Source: Gemmataceae bacterium
GTDB lineage: Bacteria > Planctomycetota > Planctomycetia > Gemmatales > Gemmataceae
Assembly (NCBI GenBank): GCA_020847555.1
Contig: JADLBT010000058.1
Coordinates: 1 to 44,454, forward strand
Reading direction: 5' to 3'
Length of the DNA: 44,454 nucleotides
This document shows, piece after piece, positions 7,716 to 16,216 of this stretch (its first letter is position 1; each line of letters begins with the position of its first letter). The notes beneath the pieces were generated by a model that saw only the letters and a list, made by a program, of their open reading frames with translations, was not told where the DNA came from and ran no database searches. The position numbers and the translations under genes were made by a program.

Positions 7716-9782
7716 ATGAAACAGGAACAGTTCCTCCAGGTGATCGATCGGGACGAGGCGGAACGGCGGTTCCGCGCGGCCCTCGACCTGCGCCCGCTGG
7801 CCGCGGAGGAGGTTCCTCTGGCCGACGCGCTACAGCGCGTGCTGGCGGAGGACGTCGTGGCCCCGCTGGACGTCCCCAACTTCGACCGATCCAACGTGGA
7901 CGGCTTCGCCGTGCGCGCCGAGGACACCTACGGTGCCAGCGAGGAGGAGCCGCGCGTCCTGGCCCTGACCGGCGAGAGCCTGCCCACCGGGGTCGTACCG
8001 CGGATTCCGGTCCTGGCGGGACAGGCGACGGCGATTGCGACCGGGGCCGTTGTCCCTCGCGGCGCCGACGGCGTGGTGATGGTCGAACAGACTGACACCG
8101 AGGGGCACCTGTTGCTGGTTCGCCGTCCGATTGCGCCCGGCGCCAACCTGACCTGCGCCGGAACGGACATCGGGCGCGGCGAGACGGTGCTGCGCCGTGC
8201 CGAGGTGCTCACGTCCCGCGAGACCGGGGTGCTGGCGGCGCTTGGCGTCGCGCGCGTCCGGGTGGTACGCCGGCCGCGCGTCGCGCTCGTCTCGACCGGC
8301 AACGAACTGATTGCCCCGGGACAGCCGCTGCGCCCCGGACTCATCTACGACAGCAACGCGACCGTGCTGGCCCACGCGGTCCAGGAACTCGGCGGCGAGC
8401 CGATCCCGCAGGGCATCGTCCCCGACGACCGGGCCGCCCTGGCCGCCATCCTGCGGCGCTGCCTCGACCTCGACGCGGTCCTGCTCTCGGGCGGCACGTC
8501 GAAGGGCGAGGGCGACCTCTCCTACCGGGTCGTGGCAGAACTGGGGCCGCCGGGCATCGTCGCCCACGGCGTCGCGCTCAAGCCGGGCAAGCCGCTATGC
8601 CTGGCAGCGGTACGGCGCGGCGCGGCGGTGGTGCCGGTGGTGATCCTGCCCGGGTTCCCAACCTCGGCGATCTTCACGTTCCACGAGTTCGTTGCGCCGG
8701 TGCTCCGCCGCCTCGCGGGCCGTCCGGAGGATTCGGCCGACACCGTCGCTGCGCGCCTGCCGCTGCGCGTCAACTCCGAGCGCGGCCGGACCGAGTACCT
8801 GCTCGTGGGGCTCGTCGAGTCCGCCAGGGGTGAGGAGGAGGAGAAAGCCCACGGGTGGCACCCCGTGGATCAAGTCTCCAGCGCTTCGCTCACGGGCCGC
8901 AGCCCGTGGACTTCAAGGGAGCCTCCCCTGGTCGCCTACCCGATGGGCAAGGGTTCCGGCTCCGTGACCGCCTTCGGCCGGGCTGACGGATTCGTCACGA
9001 TCCCGCGGCAGCAGGAGTACGTCGAGGCGAATTCGACCGTTGCGGTCCAGCTACTCAGCCACGGGTTGCGCCCCGCCGACCTGGTGGTCATTGGCAGCCA
9101 CTGCGTCGGTCTGGACTACCTGCTCGGGCGCTTGCAGGAGGGCGGGATACGCGCGAAGTTTCTCGCCGTCGGCAGCACGGGCGGGCTGGAGGCGGCCCGG
9201 CGCGGAGAGTGCGACCTGGCGGGCATTCACCTGCTCGACCCGCAGACCGGCATCTACAACGAGCCGTTCGTCGATCCCGACCTCGAACTCATCAGGGGCT
9301 ACCACCGGCTGCAGGGGATCGTGTTCCGCCACGGCGACCCCCGGTTCGAGGGCCGATCGGTCGCGGACGCCGTGCAGGCAGCCGGCGCGGATCCGACCTG
9401 CCTGCTGGTCAACCGCAACCGCGGCAGCGGCACGCGCATCCTGCTCGACCGGCTGCTCGGTGGGGCGCGTCCGCCCGGCTACGCGGTCGAGGCCCGGTCG
9501 CACAACGCCGTCGCCGCAGCTGTCGTCCAGCACCGGGCCGACTGGGGCCTCGCCATCTCCACTGTCGCCCGCGACGGCGGGCTGGGGTTTCTGCCCGTGC
9601 AGGAAGAGTGCTACGATTTCGTCACTCCCCGCGCTCGCGCGGCCCGGCCGGCCGTCCACGCCTTCCGCCGGCTCCTTGCCGACCCATCCACCCGCAACGC
9701 CCTGGCAGCGTTCGGTTTTCGCCTGCCCGCCGCGTCTGCGGGGGATGCGCCGGCGGTCCCACCTGGGGACAACTCGTGGTGA
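7716..9782 (+). CDS. moeA: MoeA molybdopterin molybdotransferase fused to PBP-like domain
   Basis: A 688-residue fusion. Residues 1-447 are MoeA, which inserts molybdate into adenylylated molybdopterin: PNFDRSNVDGFA (54-65), the MoCF-binding SGGTSKGEGD (258-267), LPGFPTSAIF, and the C-terminal beta-barrel domain. Residues about 455-680 form a periplasmic-binding-protein-like domain (VIGSHCVGLDYLL ... VNRNRGSGTRILLD ... WGLAISTVA) of the type also found attached to ModE- or LysR-like proteins; without a signal peptide it is cytosolic and could sense molybdate or the cofactor. The architecture is known in archaea and some bacteria. Residues 377-400 (KAHGWHPVDQV through RSPWTS) are encoded by a double family A palindrome inserted in frame in a loop of the MoeA C-terminal domain. 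Start ATG 7716 lacks a strong Shine-Dalgarno. No other cofactor genes are adjacent. Confidence 0.9.
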   Translation: MKQEQFLQVIDRDEAERRFRAALDLRPLAAEEVPLADALQRVLAEDVVAPLDVPNFDRSNVDGFAVRAEDTYGASEEEPRVLALTGESLPTGVVPRIPVLAGQATAIATGAVVPRGADGVVMVEQTDTEGHLLLVRRPIAPGANLTCAGTDIGRGETVLRRAEVLTSRETGVLAALGVARVRVVRRPRVALVSTGNELIAPGQPLRPGLIYDSNATVLAHAVQELGGEPIPQGIVPDDRAALAAILRRCLDLDAVLLSGGTSKGEGDLSYRVVAELGPPGIVAHGVALKPGKPLCLAAVRRGAAVVPVVILPGFPTSAIFTFHEFVAPVLRRLAGRPEDSADTVAARLPLRVNSERGRTEYLLVGLVESARGEEEEKAHGWHPVDQVSSASLTGRSPWTSREPPLVAYPMGKGSGSVTAFGRADGFVTIPRQQEYVEANSTVAVQLLSHGLRPADLVVIGSHCVGLDYLLGRLQEGGIRAKFLAVGSTGGLEAARRGECDLAGIHLLDPQTGIYNEPFVDPDLELIRGYHRLQGIVFRHGDPRFEGRSVADAVQAAGADPTCLLVNRNRGSGTRILLDRLLGGARPPGYAVEARSHNAVAAAVVQHRADWGLAISTVARDGGLGFLPVQEECYDFVTPRARAARPAVHAFRRLLADPSTRNALAAFGFRLPAASAGDAPAVPPGDNSW
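8844..8914. repeat. Double family A palindrome inside the moeA-PBP gene
   Basis: Two family A units in tandem: AAAGCCCACGGGTGGCACCC... (8844-8870) and CTCACGGGCCGCAGCCCGTG... (8889-8913), separated by 18 bases. The reading frame stays open across both and encodes about 24 residues rich in Ser, Trp and Pro that do not belong to the MoeA fold. The same double form occurs at 30183-30253 and 32808-32878. Confidence 0.85.
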
Positions 9783-9817
9783 GGGGCGAGGCGCGCCTCA
9801 TCCCTCGTCCCTCGAAA

Positions 9818-9847
9818 TTGGACAACCCTCCGGACGCGATCTATTCT
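9818..9847 (+). promoter_or_regulatory. Predicted promoter of kinase-tubulin gene
   Basis: TTGGAC (9818-9823), an 18-base spacer and TATTCT (9842-9847) resemble a sigma-70-type promoter, 166 bases before the start codon. It lies just after the stop of the MoeA-PBP gene (9782), so the kinase-tubulin gene probably has its own transcript. Confidence 0.45.
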
Positions 9848-10012
9848 TGCGTGGGAACTTTCCAGGAATCACAAGAGGCGAGAGCACCGTCCGGGAGCAT
9901 CCTGTCCGCTCCCCGGGTAACTTCCCTGACCCCCTCCCCCTTGCGCAGCTTGACTCGCCGCAAGGATACCCCGGCGGGGCGCCAGCGAGCGCGAGCGAAC
10001 ACAGGATTGATC

Positions 10013-13000
10013 ATGAGCTGGTTGCGGGAGCCAAACGCCGAGCCCATCCCCGGATACCGCCTGATCGAACCGCTCGGCAACGGCGGGTTCGGCGAGGTCT
10101 GGAAAGCCGAGGCGCCCGGCGGTCTGTTCAAGGCCATCAAGTTCGTCTATGGCAATGTCAACTCACTGGACGTGGACTGCGTCCGGGCCGAGCAGGAGAA
10201 GCACGCCCTCGAACGCATCAAGGAAGTGCGCCACCCGTTCGTCTGCTCCATCGAACGGTTCGAGGTCGTGGACGGGGAACTCGTCATCGTCATGGAGCTG
10301 GCCGACAAGAGCCTGCACGATCTGTTTCAGGAGTGCGTCAACTCCGGCCTGATCGGCATCCCGCGCGACGACCTGCTGCGCTACCTGCGCGACGCGGCCG
10401 AGGCGCTGGACTACATGAACGAGAAGCACAACCTCCAGCACCTGGACGTCAAGCCGCGCAACCTGTTCATGGTGTACGATCGGGTCAAGGTGGCCGACTT
10501 TGGCCTCGTCAAGCACCTCGAGCGGACGTCCGCCTCCGGCCTCCTCGGCGGCGTCACCCCGCTGTACGCAGCCCCCGAAACGTTTCGCGGGAAGATCTCC
10601 AAGCACAGCGACCAGTACAGCCTCGCCATCGTTTACCAGGAGTTGCTCACCGGCCAGCGGCCGTTCACCGGGAAAAACGCCCGGCTCCTGATGCAGGCCC
10701 ACATGGAGGGAGAGCCGGAGCTGCGCCCCCTGCCGGAGGCCGAACGGCCGATCGTGGCGCGCAGCCTGGCGAAGGATCCGGAGAAGCGGTTCCCCAACTG
10801 CATGGCGTTCGTGCGCGCCCTTTACACCGCCCGGAGCGCGCCGAAGCGGACCGTCGCCGCCGCCCCCGACCTGGCCCTGGCCGGCAAACTGCCCCGTTCC
10901 AAGTCGCTGTCCGAGACGATGGAGGATGTCAACCTCGGCGCCGACGCGGAGAACTTCCCCGACCCGGACGCGGAGGTCGATCTGGGCGGCCCCCTGCCTC
11001 CCGGCGTCTCGGAGGAGCCATCCGAGCTGGGGATGACGGTCCCGCAGCCGACGACCGGAGCCCTGCGGCCGACCCTCATCATCGGCGTCGGCGGGTTCGG
11101 GCGCAAGGCGCTGCTGGAGCTGCGCTGCCGGTTCCTCGACCGCTTCGGCGATCTGGACAAGCTCCCGCTGCTGCGCTTCCTCTGCATTGACACCGACCCC
11201 GAGGCCGTCAACATGGCGGTCCGCGGCGCCCCCGAGGTCGCCCTGGCGCGCTCCGAGGTCCATCACCTCCCGCTCCAGCCGGTCGGCAACTACCGCCGGC
11301 GCATGATCGAGCAGCTGGGCGAGTGGCTGCCGCGCGAGAAGCTGTACGCCCTGCCGCGGTCGCTGCAAACGCAGGGAATGCGCGGCCTGGGCCGGCTGGC
11401 GTTCGTGGACAACCAGCAGCGCCTGCTCGCCCGCCTCAAGCGGGAGATCCAGGAGGCGACCAACCCGGACGTGATCTACCAGTCGGTCACTCAGACCGGC
11501 CTGGCTCTGCGCGACAACACGCCGCGCGTCTACGTCATCGGCGCGGCCGGCGGCGGGAACAGCGGGCTGCTGCCGGACCTTGGCTACGCTCTGCGCCGCC
11601 TGTTGCAGCAGATGCGCCACCCGGAGGCGGAGGTTACCGCCCTGCTGCTGGGCGGAGCGCCCAACGACCCGGCCACCCCACGGACCGAGCAGGCGAACGT
11701 TTACGCCACCTTCACCGAGCTGAACCACTTCGCCGATCCGTCCGTCTCGTTCGCCGCCCAGTACGGGGTGGACGGACAGCGCCTCATCGACCAGGGCGCT
11801 CCGTTCGGGTCGGTCTACGTGCTGCCGCTGGCGCACCGCAGTCCCGAGGCGCTCGATGAAACGTTGTCGCACCTGGGCAGTTACCTGTTCCACGAGTTGA
11901 CCACCCCGCTCGGCCTGCACCTCGACCACCTGCGCCGCGGCCTCGGCGGGGGGCCGGACGGCAACGACGCCCTGACCTCGTTTCGCAGCTTTGGCACCTA
12001 CGGCATCTGGTTCCCGCGCGGGCTGCTCCTGCGGCAGGCGGCGCGGCGGGCCTGCAAGCGGCTCATCGAAACATGGCTGGCGGTTGGAGACGGTCCGCTG
12101 CCCGGCGCCGTGACTCAGGCCGTGACGGCACTGTGCGAGAGCGTGATGAGCCGGGCCGACCTGGCGCCGGAGGCGCTGGCGGCGCAGATCGAAAAGCTGG
12201 CCGGATCGAGTAACCTGAGCGACCTCGGGGCGACCCCGGCCGAGGCGCTGACCGGCCTGCTGGCCGCGATCACCGAGCAGTCGCTGCAATCGCTCGCCCA
12301 GGAAGATCCGGCCGGGTGGGGGCGGCAGGCTCTTATCCGCGCGCGGGACTGGCTTGGCAGCTCGGCCGAGAACGGGCAGGACGGCAACGACTGGCGCAAG
12401 AGCAAACTGAACCGCGCGCTGGCCGGGGCGGCCCAGAAGCTGGCGGAGGAGTGGGACCGGGATCTGACGAAGCTGGCGCTGGCCCTGATGGACCGCCCGG
12501 GGGCACGGGTGGCGGCGGCCGAGCAGGCTCTTACCCGCCTGCAGGACTTCTGCCAGGCCGCCGCCCAGGAGCAGCGCGCGCGGCTGGCCCAGCAGATGCC
12601 GCGGACAGCCCAGCTGTGGCAGCAGGTGGAGGCCGCGCTGCAGGAGTGTCTGGAGGGCGGCGGGTTCCGGTGGTTCGGCGGCCGGTCGCCGCGTCGGCGG
12701 CTGCGCCACTTCGTCGATTGCCTGACCCAGTACGCGCGCCAGCGCTATGGCGAGGAGATGATCGCCGCCTCGCGCGGGTTCTTCGCCGCCCTCCACGGAC
12801 GCCTGGGTGAGCGCCTCCGGGATCTGGGCTTCTGCCGCCAGCGCCTGCGCTACCTGGACGAGGGACTGGAGCACGGGAGCGACCGCGACGAGGACATGGC
12901 CGCCACCCGGCCCGGGGCCGAACTGACGGTCAGCCACACGCCCGTCGCCTCGACCGAGGCGTACTGGGAGGCGATCCGCCAGTCGCCGACGGCGCGCGTC

Positions 13001-13648
13001 GTCCTGCCCAACGGTGAGGAGGAACTCGAGCGGGCGGCCTACCGCTTCCTCCAGACGCTGACGCCGGAACACTGGAGTGATCTGGACAGAGAATTGCACG
13101 AGCGGGTGCTGGCGCCGCGCGGCGGGCTGCACGCGGCCTGCGTCAACAGCGGCGACATGACGCGAACGCTGACGGTGCCGTTGCTGGACGAGGCGATCTC
13201 GCTGCTGGGCTGCCACCTGCCGATCATGGATGTGGCCCAGATTCTCGCCGCCGAACTGGGCATCGTGCCGGACGCGACCGGGTCGCTCAAGGGGTCGCTC
13301 GCGCCGGCCGAGTTGGAGGAGATGACGCGCGGCTACCTGCGGCGAGCGACGCCGCTTCTGGCTCGGGCCAAGGACGCCGGCCAGCAGTGGTTCCTCCTCG
13401 TCCCGGCCAGCGCCGCCGGCAACGCGCTGGGCGAGGCGCTGCAGAAGGTGCTCCCGGAGATCAAGGTGGTGCGTGTGCCGGGCCAGGCGGATCTGATGTT
13501 CTGCCGCGAGCAGGGATGCTTGCACCCGCAGGATCTGCAGCGTTTGCTGCGCAACAGCCGCGGGGCGTATGAGGGCTCGGTCACCTCTCCCGCGTCCTCC
13601 TCTCACGCCCGGTTTGACATCACCGACTGGGTGCCGCTGGACCCGTGA
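10013..13648 (+). CDS. Ser/Thr protein kinase fused to tubulin/FtsZ-like domain
   Basis: A 1211-residue two-part protein. Residues 15-270 are a Hanks-type kinase: Gly loop GNGGFG (22-27), Lys43 in FKAIKF, catalytic loop HLDVKPRN (143-150), DFG (162-164) and APE (187-189). The HRD arginine is Leu144, which marks a non-RD kinase not gated by activation-loop phosphorylation. After an acidic linker (about 275-350) comes a tubulin-like region of the kind Pfam names 'Tubulin like': nucleotide-fold start LIIGVGGFGRKAL (355-367), FLCIDTDPEA, and a Gly-rich loop GAAGGGNSG (510-518) at the place of the GGGTGTG T4 loop of FtsZ. The last 600 residues are helical with unknown function. No signal or membrane segment is visible, so it is cytosolic. 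Start ATG 10013 follows AGGA; it directly precedes the kinase fold. The gene is convergent to ftsH with a family A hairpin between. Confidence 0.85.
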   Translation: MSWLREPNAEPIPGYRLIEPLGNGGFGEVWKAEAPGGLFKAIKFVYGNVNSLDVDCVRAEQEKHALERIKEVRHPFVCSIERFEVVDGELVIVMELADKSLHDLFQECVNSGLIGIPRDDLLRYLRDAAEALDYMNEKHNLQHLDVKPRNLFMVYDRVKVADFGLVKHLERTSASGLLGGVTPLYAAPETFRGKISKHSDQYSLAIVYQELLTGQRPFTGKNARLLMQAHMEGEPELRPLPEAERPIVARSLAKDPEKRFPNCMAFVRALYTARSAPKRTVAAAPDLALAGKLPRSKSLSETMEDVNLGADAENFPDPDAEVDLGGPLPPGVSEEPSELGMTVPQPTTGALRPTLIIGVGGFGRKALLELRCRFLDRFGDLDKLPLLRFLCIDTDPEAVNMAVRGAPEVALARSEVHHLPLQPVGNYRRRMIEQLGEWLPREKLYALPRSLQTQGMRGLGRLAFVDNQQRLLARLKREIQEATNPDVIYQSVTQTGLALRDNTPRVYVIGAAGGGNSGLLPDLGYALRRLLQQMRHPEAEVTALLLGGAPNDPATPRTEQANVYATFTELNHFADPSVSFAAQYGVDGQRLIDQGAPFGSVYVLPLAHRSPEALDETLSHLGSYLFHELTTPLGLHLDHLRRGLGGGPDGNDALTSFRSFGTYGIWFPRGLLLRQAARRACKRLIETWLAVGDGPLPGAVTQAVTALCESVMSRADLAPEALAAQIEKLAGSSNLSDLGATPAEALTGLLAAITEQSLQSLAQEDPAGWGRQALIRARDWLGSSAENGQDGNDWRKSKLNRALAGAAQKLAEEWDRDLTKLALALMDRPGARVAAAEQALTRLQDFCQAAAQEQRARLAQQMPRTAQLWQQVEAALQECLEGGGFRWFGGRSPRRRLRHFVDCLTQYARQRYGEEMIAASRGFFAALHGRLGERLRDLGFCRQRLRYLDEGLEHGSDRDEDMAATRPGAELTVSHTPVASTEAYWEAIRQSPTARVVLPNGEEELERAAYRFLQTLTPEHWSDLDRELHERVLAPRGGLHAACVNSGDMTRTLTVPLLDEAISLLGCHLPIMDVAQILAAELGIVPDATGSLKGSLAPAELEEMTRGYLRRATPLLARAKDAGQQWFLLVPASAAGNALGEALQKVLPEIKVVRVPGQADLMFCREQGCLHPQDLQRLLRNSRGAYEGSVTSPASSSHARFDITDWVPLDP

Positions 13649-13669
13649 CAGTCAGCCGTCAGCAGCAAG

Positions 13670-13700
13670 AAAGCCCACGGGTGGCGCCCGTGGGCTTTGG
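13670..13700. repeat. Family A palindrome between convergent genes
   Basis: AAAGCCCACGGG-(TGGCG)-CCCGTGGGCTTT, a 12-bp or longer perfect stem, 21 bases after the kinase-tubulin stop and 14 bases before the ftsH stop. Position and symmetry suit a bidirectional terminator. Confidence 0.9.
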
Positions 13701-13713
13701 CACGCTGTTTCGC

Positions 13714-15693
13714 CTACTTCGCCGATCCCGGCGCGAACGCGGGGGTGTTCGGCCTGGGCTGGCCGTCAAGGTGGGTCTTGCGCGGGCCGAGGACTTCTTC
13801 CATCTCCTCGCGGTAGATCTCTTCCTTCTGCAGCAGCACCTCGACGAGGCGGTCCAGTTCGGGGCGATGCCCTTCGAGGAGTTCGTAGGCGCGCTGGTCG
13901 GCCTCACGCAGGATGCGCTGCACCTCCTCGTCGATGACGGATGCCGTCTCCTCGCTGAAGTCGCGTGCCTCCTGGATCTCCTTGCCGAGGAAGACGTGCT
14001 CCTCGCCGATGCGGAACGACATCGGCCCGAGGCGGTCGCTCATGCCCCAGTGCGTCACCATGTAGCGGGCCAGGCGAGTCGCCTCCTTGAGGTCGTTCTC
14101 GTGCCCCGAAAACGGCTGGCCGAACACCATTCGGTCCGCTGCCCGCCCGCCCATGAGCAGCACCAGCCGCGCCTTGAAGTAGTCCATGCCGTGGTGGTAG
14201 CGCTCCTCTTCCGGGGCGCTGAAGGTCACGCCCAGAGCCCGGCCGCGCGGGATGATGGACACCTTCTGCGGTGGATCGCACTCCGGCTCGCACCATGCGA
14301 CCAGGGCGTGGCCCGACTCGTGGTAGGCCGTCATCCGCTTGCCCTCCGGCGTCAGTACCTCCTCGCGCTTCGGCCCCATGAGGACGCGGTCGGCGGCGCG
14401 CTCGAAGTCGCTGCGGTCGATGCGCGCCTTGTTCTCGCGCGTCGCGAGCAGGGCCGCCTCGTTGGCCAGGTTGCGCAGGTCGGCGCCGGTCATGCCGATC
14501 ATCTTGCGGGCAATGGACTCCAGATTCACGTCGTCGGCCAGCGGCTTGTTGCGCGTGTGGACCTTGAGGATCTCCATCCGCCCCTGCCACGTCGGCCGGT
14601 CGATCGTGACGTGGCGGTCGAACCGGCCGGGCCGCAGAAGGGCCGAGTCGAGGACGTCCGGCCGGTTCGTGGCGGCGATGACGATGACCGATTCGGTCGG
14701 CTGGAATCCGTCCATCTCGCTGAGGATCTGGTTGAGCGTCTGCTCGCGCTCGTCCGAGCCGCCGCCGACACCGGCGCCGCGCATCCGGCCGACGGCATCG
14801 ATTTCGTCAATAAAGAGGAGACAAGGGGCGTTTTCCTTCGCCGTCTTGAACATGTCGCGGACGCGGCTGGCGCCGACGCCGACGAACATCTGGATGAACT
14901 CCGAGCCGCTGATGCTGAAGAACGGCACGCCTGCCTCGCCGGCGACGGCGCGCGCGAGCAGCGTCTTGCCGGTCCCGGGCGGCCCGATCAGCAGGACGCC
15001 CTTGGGCACCTGGGCACCGAGGCGCTGGAACTTTTGCGGCTCCTTGAGGAAATCGACGATCTCCTGCAACTCGCTCTTGGCCGACTGCATGTCCGCCACG
15101 TCCTCGAACGTGACGCGCATCTTGTTCTTCTCGTAGCGCTTGGCCGGACTCTTGATGGAGTTGCTCAGGAATCCGCCGCCGAGCGGGTCGCGGAAGCGCG
15201 GCAGCAGGAAAAAGAAGAAGATGCCGAGCAGGAGCAGGGCCGGCAGCAGCAGCATCAGGAGTTGCGGGATCCAGGCGCCCGTCTCCTCCTGGCGGCCGTA
15301 GGGGACGAAGCCTTTTTCCAGCTCGGCAGTGACCTTGCCGCTGCGCTCGTCGGCGGTCGGGATGAGGGTCGTGAAGCGGAGGGTGCGCAGATCCTTGTAG
15401 TCGGGCAGCTCCTTCACCTTCTCAAGGAACTCGCCCTCGATGCGGTCCTGGCCGACGAACGTGATGCGCTTGATGAACTTGTTCTTGCCCTCCTTCTGCT
15501 CGGCGCCCGCGCGGGCGAGGCGGTACAGTTCGGACGCGGGGACGTTGACCCCGCCCCCCATGCCGACGGTGAAGAGCAGCACGAAGACGAGCCCCAGCAG
15601 CAGGACCAGCCACAGCCAGCTTCCGGGCGCCGCGGGTTCCGGGCGGCGGCGATTCCTGCTGGGCGGGGGCTGTTGCTCGCGCGGGGGTGGCAT
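13714..15693 (-). CDS. ftsH: ATP-dependent zinc metalloprotease FtsH
   Basis: A 659-residue membrane-anchored AAA+ protease that degrades unfolded membrane proteins and selected cytosolic regulators. A Pro-rich cytosolic start is followed by a first membrane helix (about 26-44), a periplasmic domain, and a second helix (about 142-165). The AAA module has Walker A GPPGTGKT (237-244), the pore loop FVGVGASR, Walker B LLFIDEID (292-299) and the arginine-finger region RPGRFDR. The protease has HESGH (458-462) with the third zinc ligand probably D534 in ENDLKEAT. The length and order fit the family. Start ATG 15693 has GAGGA 8 bases upstream. The 139-base divergent gap to the glutaredoxin-like gene holds an AT-rich patch (15760-15785) likely to contain the promoter. 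It is monocistronic. Confidence 0.95.
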   Translation of the reverse strand: MPPPREQQPPPSRNRRRPEPAAPGSWLWLVLLLGLVFVLLFTVGMGGGVNVPASELYRLARAGAEQKEGKNKFIKRITFVGQDRIEGEFLEKVKELPDYKDLRTLRFTTLIPTADERSGKVTAELEKGFVPYGRQEETGAWIPQLLMLLLPALLLLGIFFFFLLPRFRDPLGGGFLSNSIKSPAKRYEKNKMRVTFEDVADMQSAKSELQEIVDFLKEPQKFQRLGAQVPKGVLLIGPPGTGKTLLARAVAGEAGVPFFSISGSEFIQMFVGVGASRVRDMFKTAKENAPCLLFIDEIDAVGRMRGAGVGGGSDEREQTLNQILSEMDGFQPTESVIVIAATNRPDVLDSALLRPGRFDRHVTIDRPTWQGRMEILKVHTRNKPLADDVNLESIARKMIGMTGADLRNLANEAALLATRENKARIDRSDFERAADRVLMGPKREEVLTPEGKRMTAYHESGHALVAWCEPECDPPQKVSIIPRGRALGVTFSAPEEERYHHGMDYFKARLVLLMGGRAADRMVFGQPFSGHENDLKEATRLARYMVTHWGMSDRLGPMSFRIGEEHVFLGKEIQEARDFSEETASVIDEEVQRILREADQRAYELLEGHRPELDRLVEVLLQKEEIYREEMEEVLGPRKTHLDGQPRPNTPAFAPGSAK

Positions 15694-15832
15694 CGATTGT
15701 CCTCAGCTATGGCGATGGTCGGTCGCCGCCCCCGTCCGACGGCGGGGACCGAGCCCGTAATATTTTCTTTAAGATAGCAAAGACAGAGAGGGCTGACTAC
15801 GGCGATACCGGGCCAACGGACGGGGTGCGGGC

Positions 15833-16141
15833 ATGGTGCTGGGGTGGCTGCGGAGCTGGTGGCGCGGCCACGCGCGGGGGCGGCTGGAGGGCATGCGCGT
15901 GGTGATGTACACGCGCCAGGGGTGTCACCTCTGCGAGGACGCCTGGGCGCTGCTGGAGGGCCACCGCGCGCGCCACGGCTTCACCCTGGTTGCGGTGGAC
16001 GTGGACGCGGACCCGGACCTGGCAGCGCGGCACGGCCGGGAGGTGCCGGTGGTCGAGATAGACGGGAAGGTGCGCTTCCGGGGCGTGGTGAACCCGCACC
16101 TGCTCGAGCGCTTGCTGTACGCCGAGGCGAGGCGGCGCTGA
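15833..16141 (+). CDS. Glutaredoxin-like thiol protein
   Basis: A 102-residue protein of the small glutaredoxin-like (DUF836-type) family. After about 20 basic residues it has a thioredoxin-fold strand and the active site CHLC (C31, C34), then VDVDADPDL, the cis-proline segment EVPVVEIDG and a C-terminal helix. It would act as a dithiol reductant or redox adaptor in the cytosol; the partner is unknown. ATG 15833 is used; an internal ATG at 15893 (MRVVMYT) would give a more typical 82-residue core and cannot be excluded. It is divergent from ftsH and ends in a family A hairpin shared with tex. Confidence 0.8.
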   Translation: MVLGWLRSWWRGHARGRLEGMRVVMYTRQGCHLCEDAWALLEGHRARHGFTLVAVDVDADPDLAARHGREVPVVEIDGKVRFRGVVNPHLLERLLYAEARRR

Positions 16142-16153
16142 CCTGTTTCCACC

Positions 16154-16187
16154 CCAAAGCCCACGGGTGGCGTCCCGTGGGCTTTGG
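16154..16187. repeat. Family A palindrome between convergent genes
   Basis: CCAAAGCCCACGGG-(TGGCGT)-CCCGTGGGCTTTGG, a perfect 14-bp stem. It lies 12 bases after the glutaredoxin-like stop and 29 bases before the tex stop. Confidence 0.9.
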
Positions 16188-16216
16188 ATGGTCCTGGTAA
16201 AGCGCCTCGCCCGCAA

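Noticed and set aside
10163..13606. An open frame of 1147 codons on the minus strand, antisense to the kinase-tubulin gene
   Set aside because: The plus-strand frame contains complete kinase motifs and normal codon bias; the antisense frame is Gln/Arg/Leu-rich with no domain, as expected for a GC3-rich shadow.
13649..15693. Functional link of ftsH and the kinase-tubulin gene as an operon
   Set aside because: The two genes are convergent, with a hairpin in between; the shared location says nothing about a joint role.
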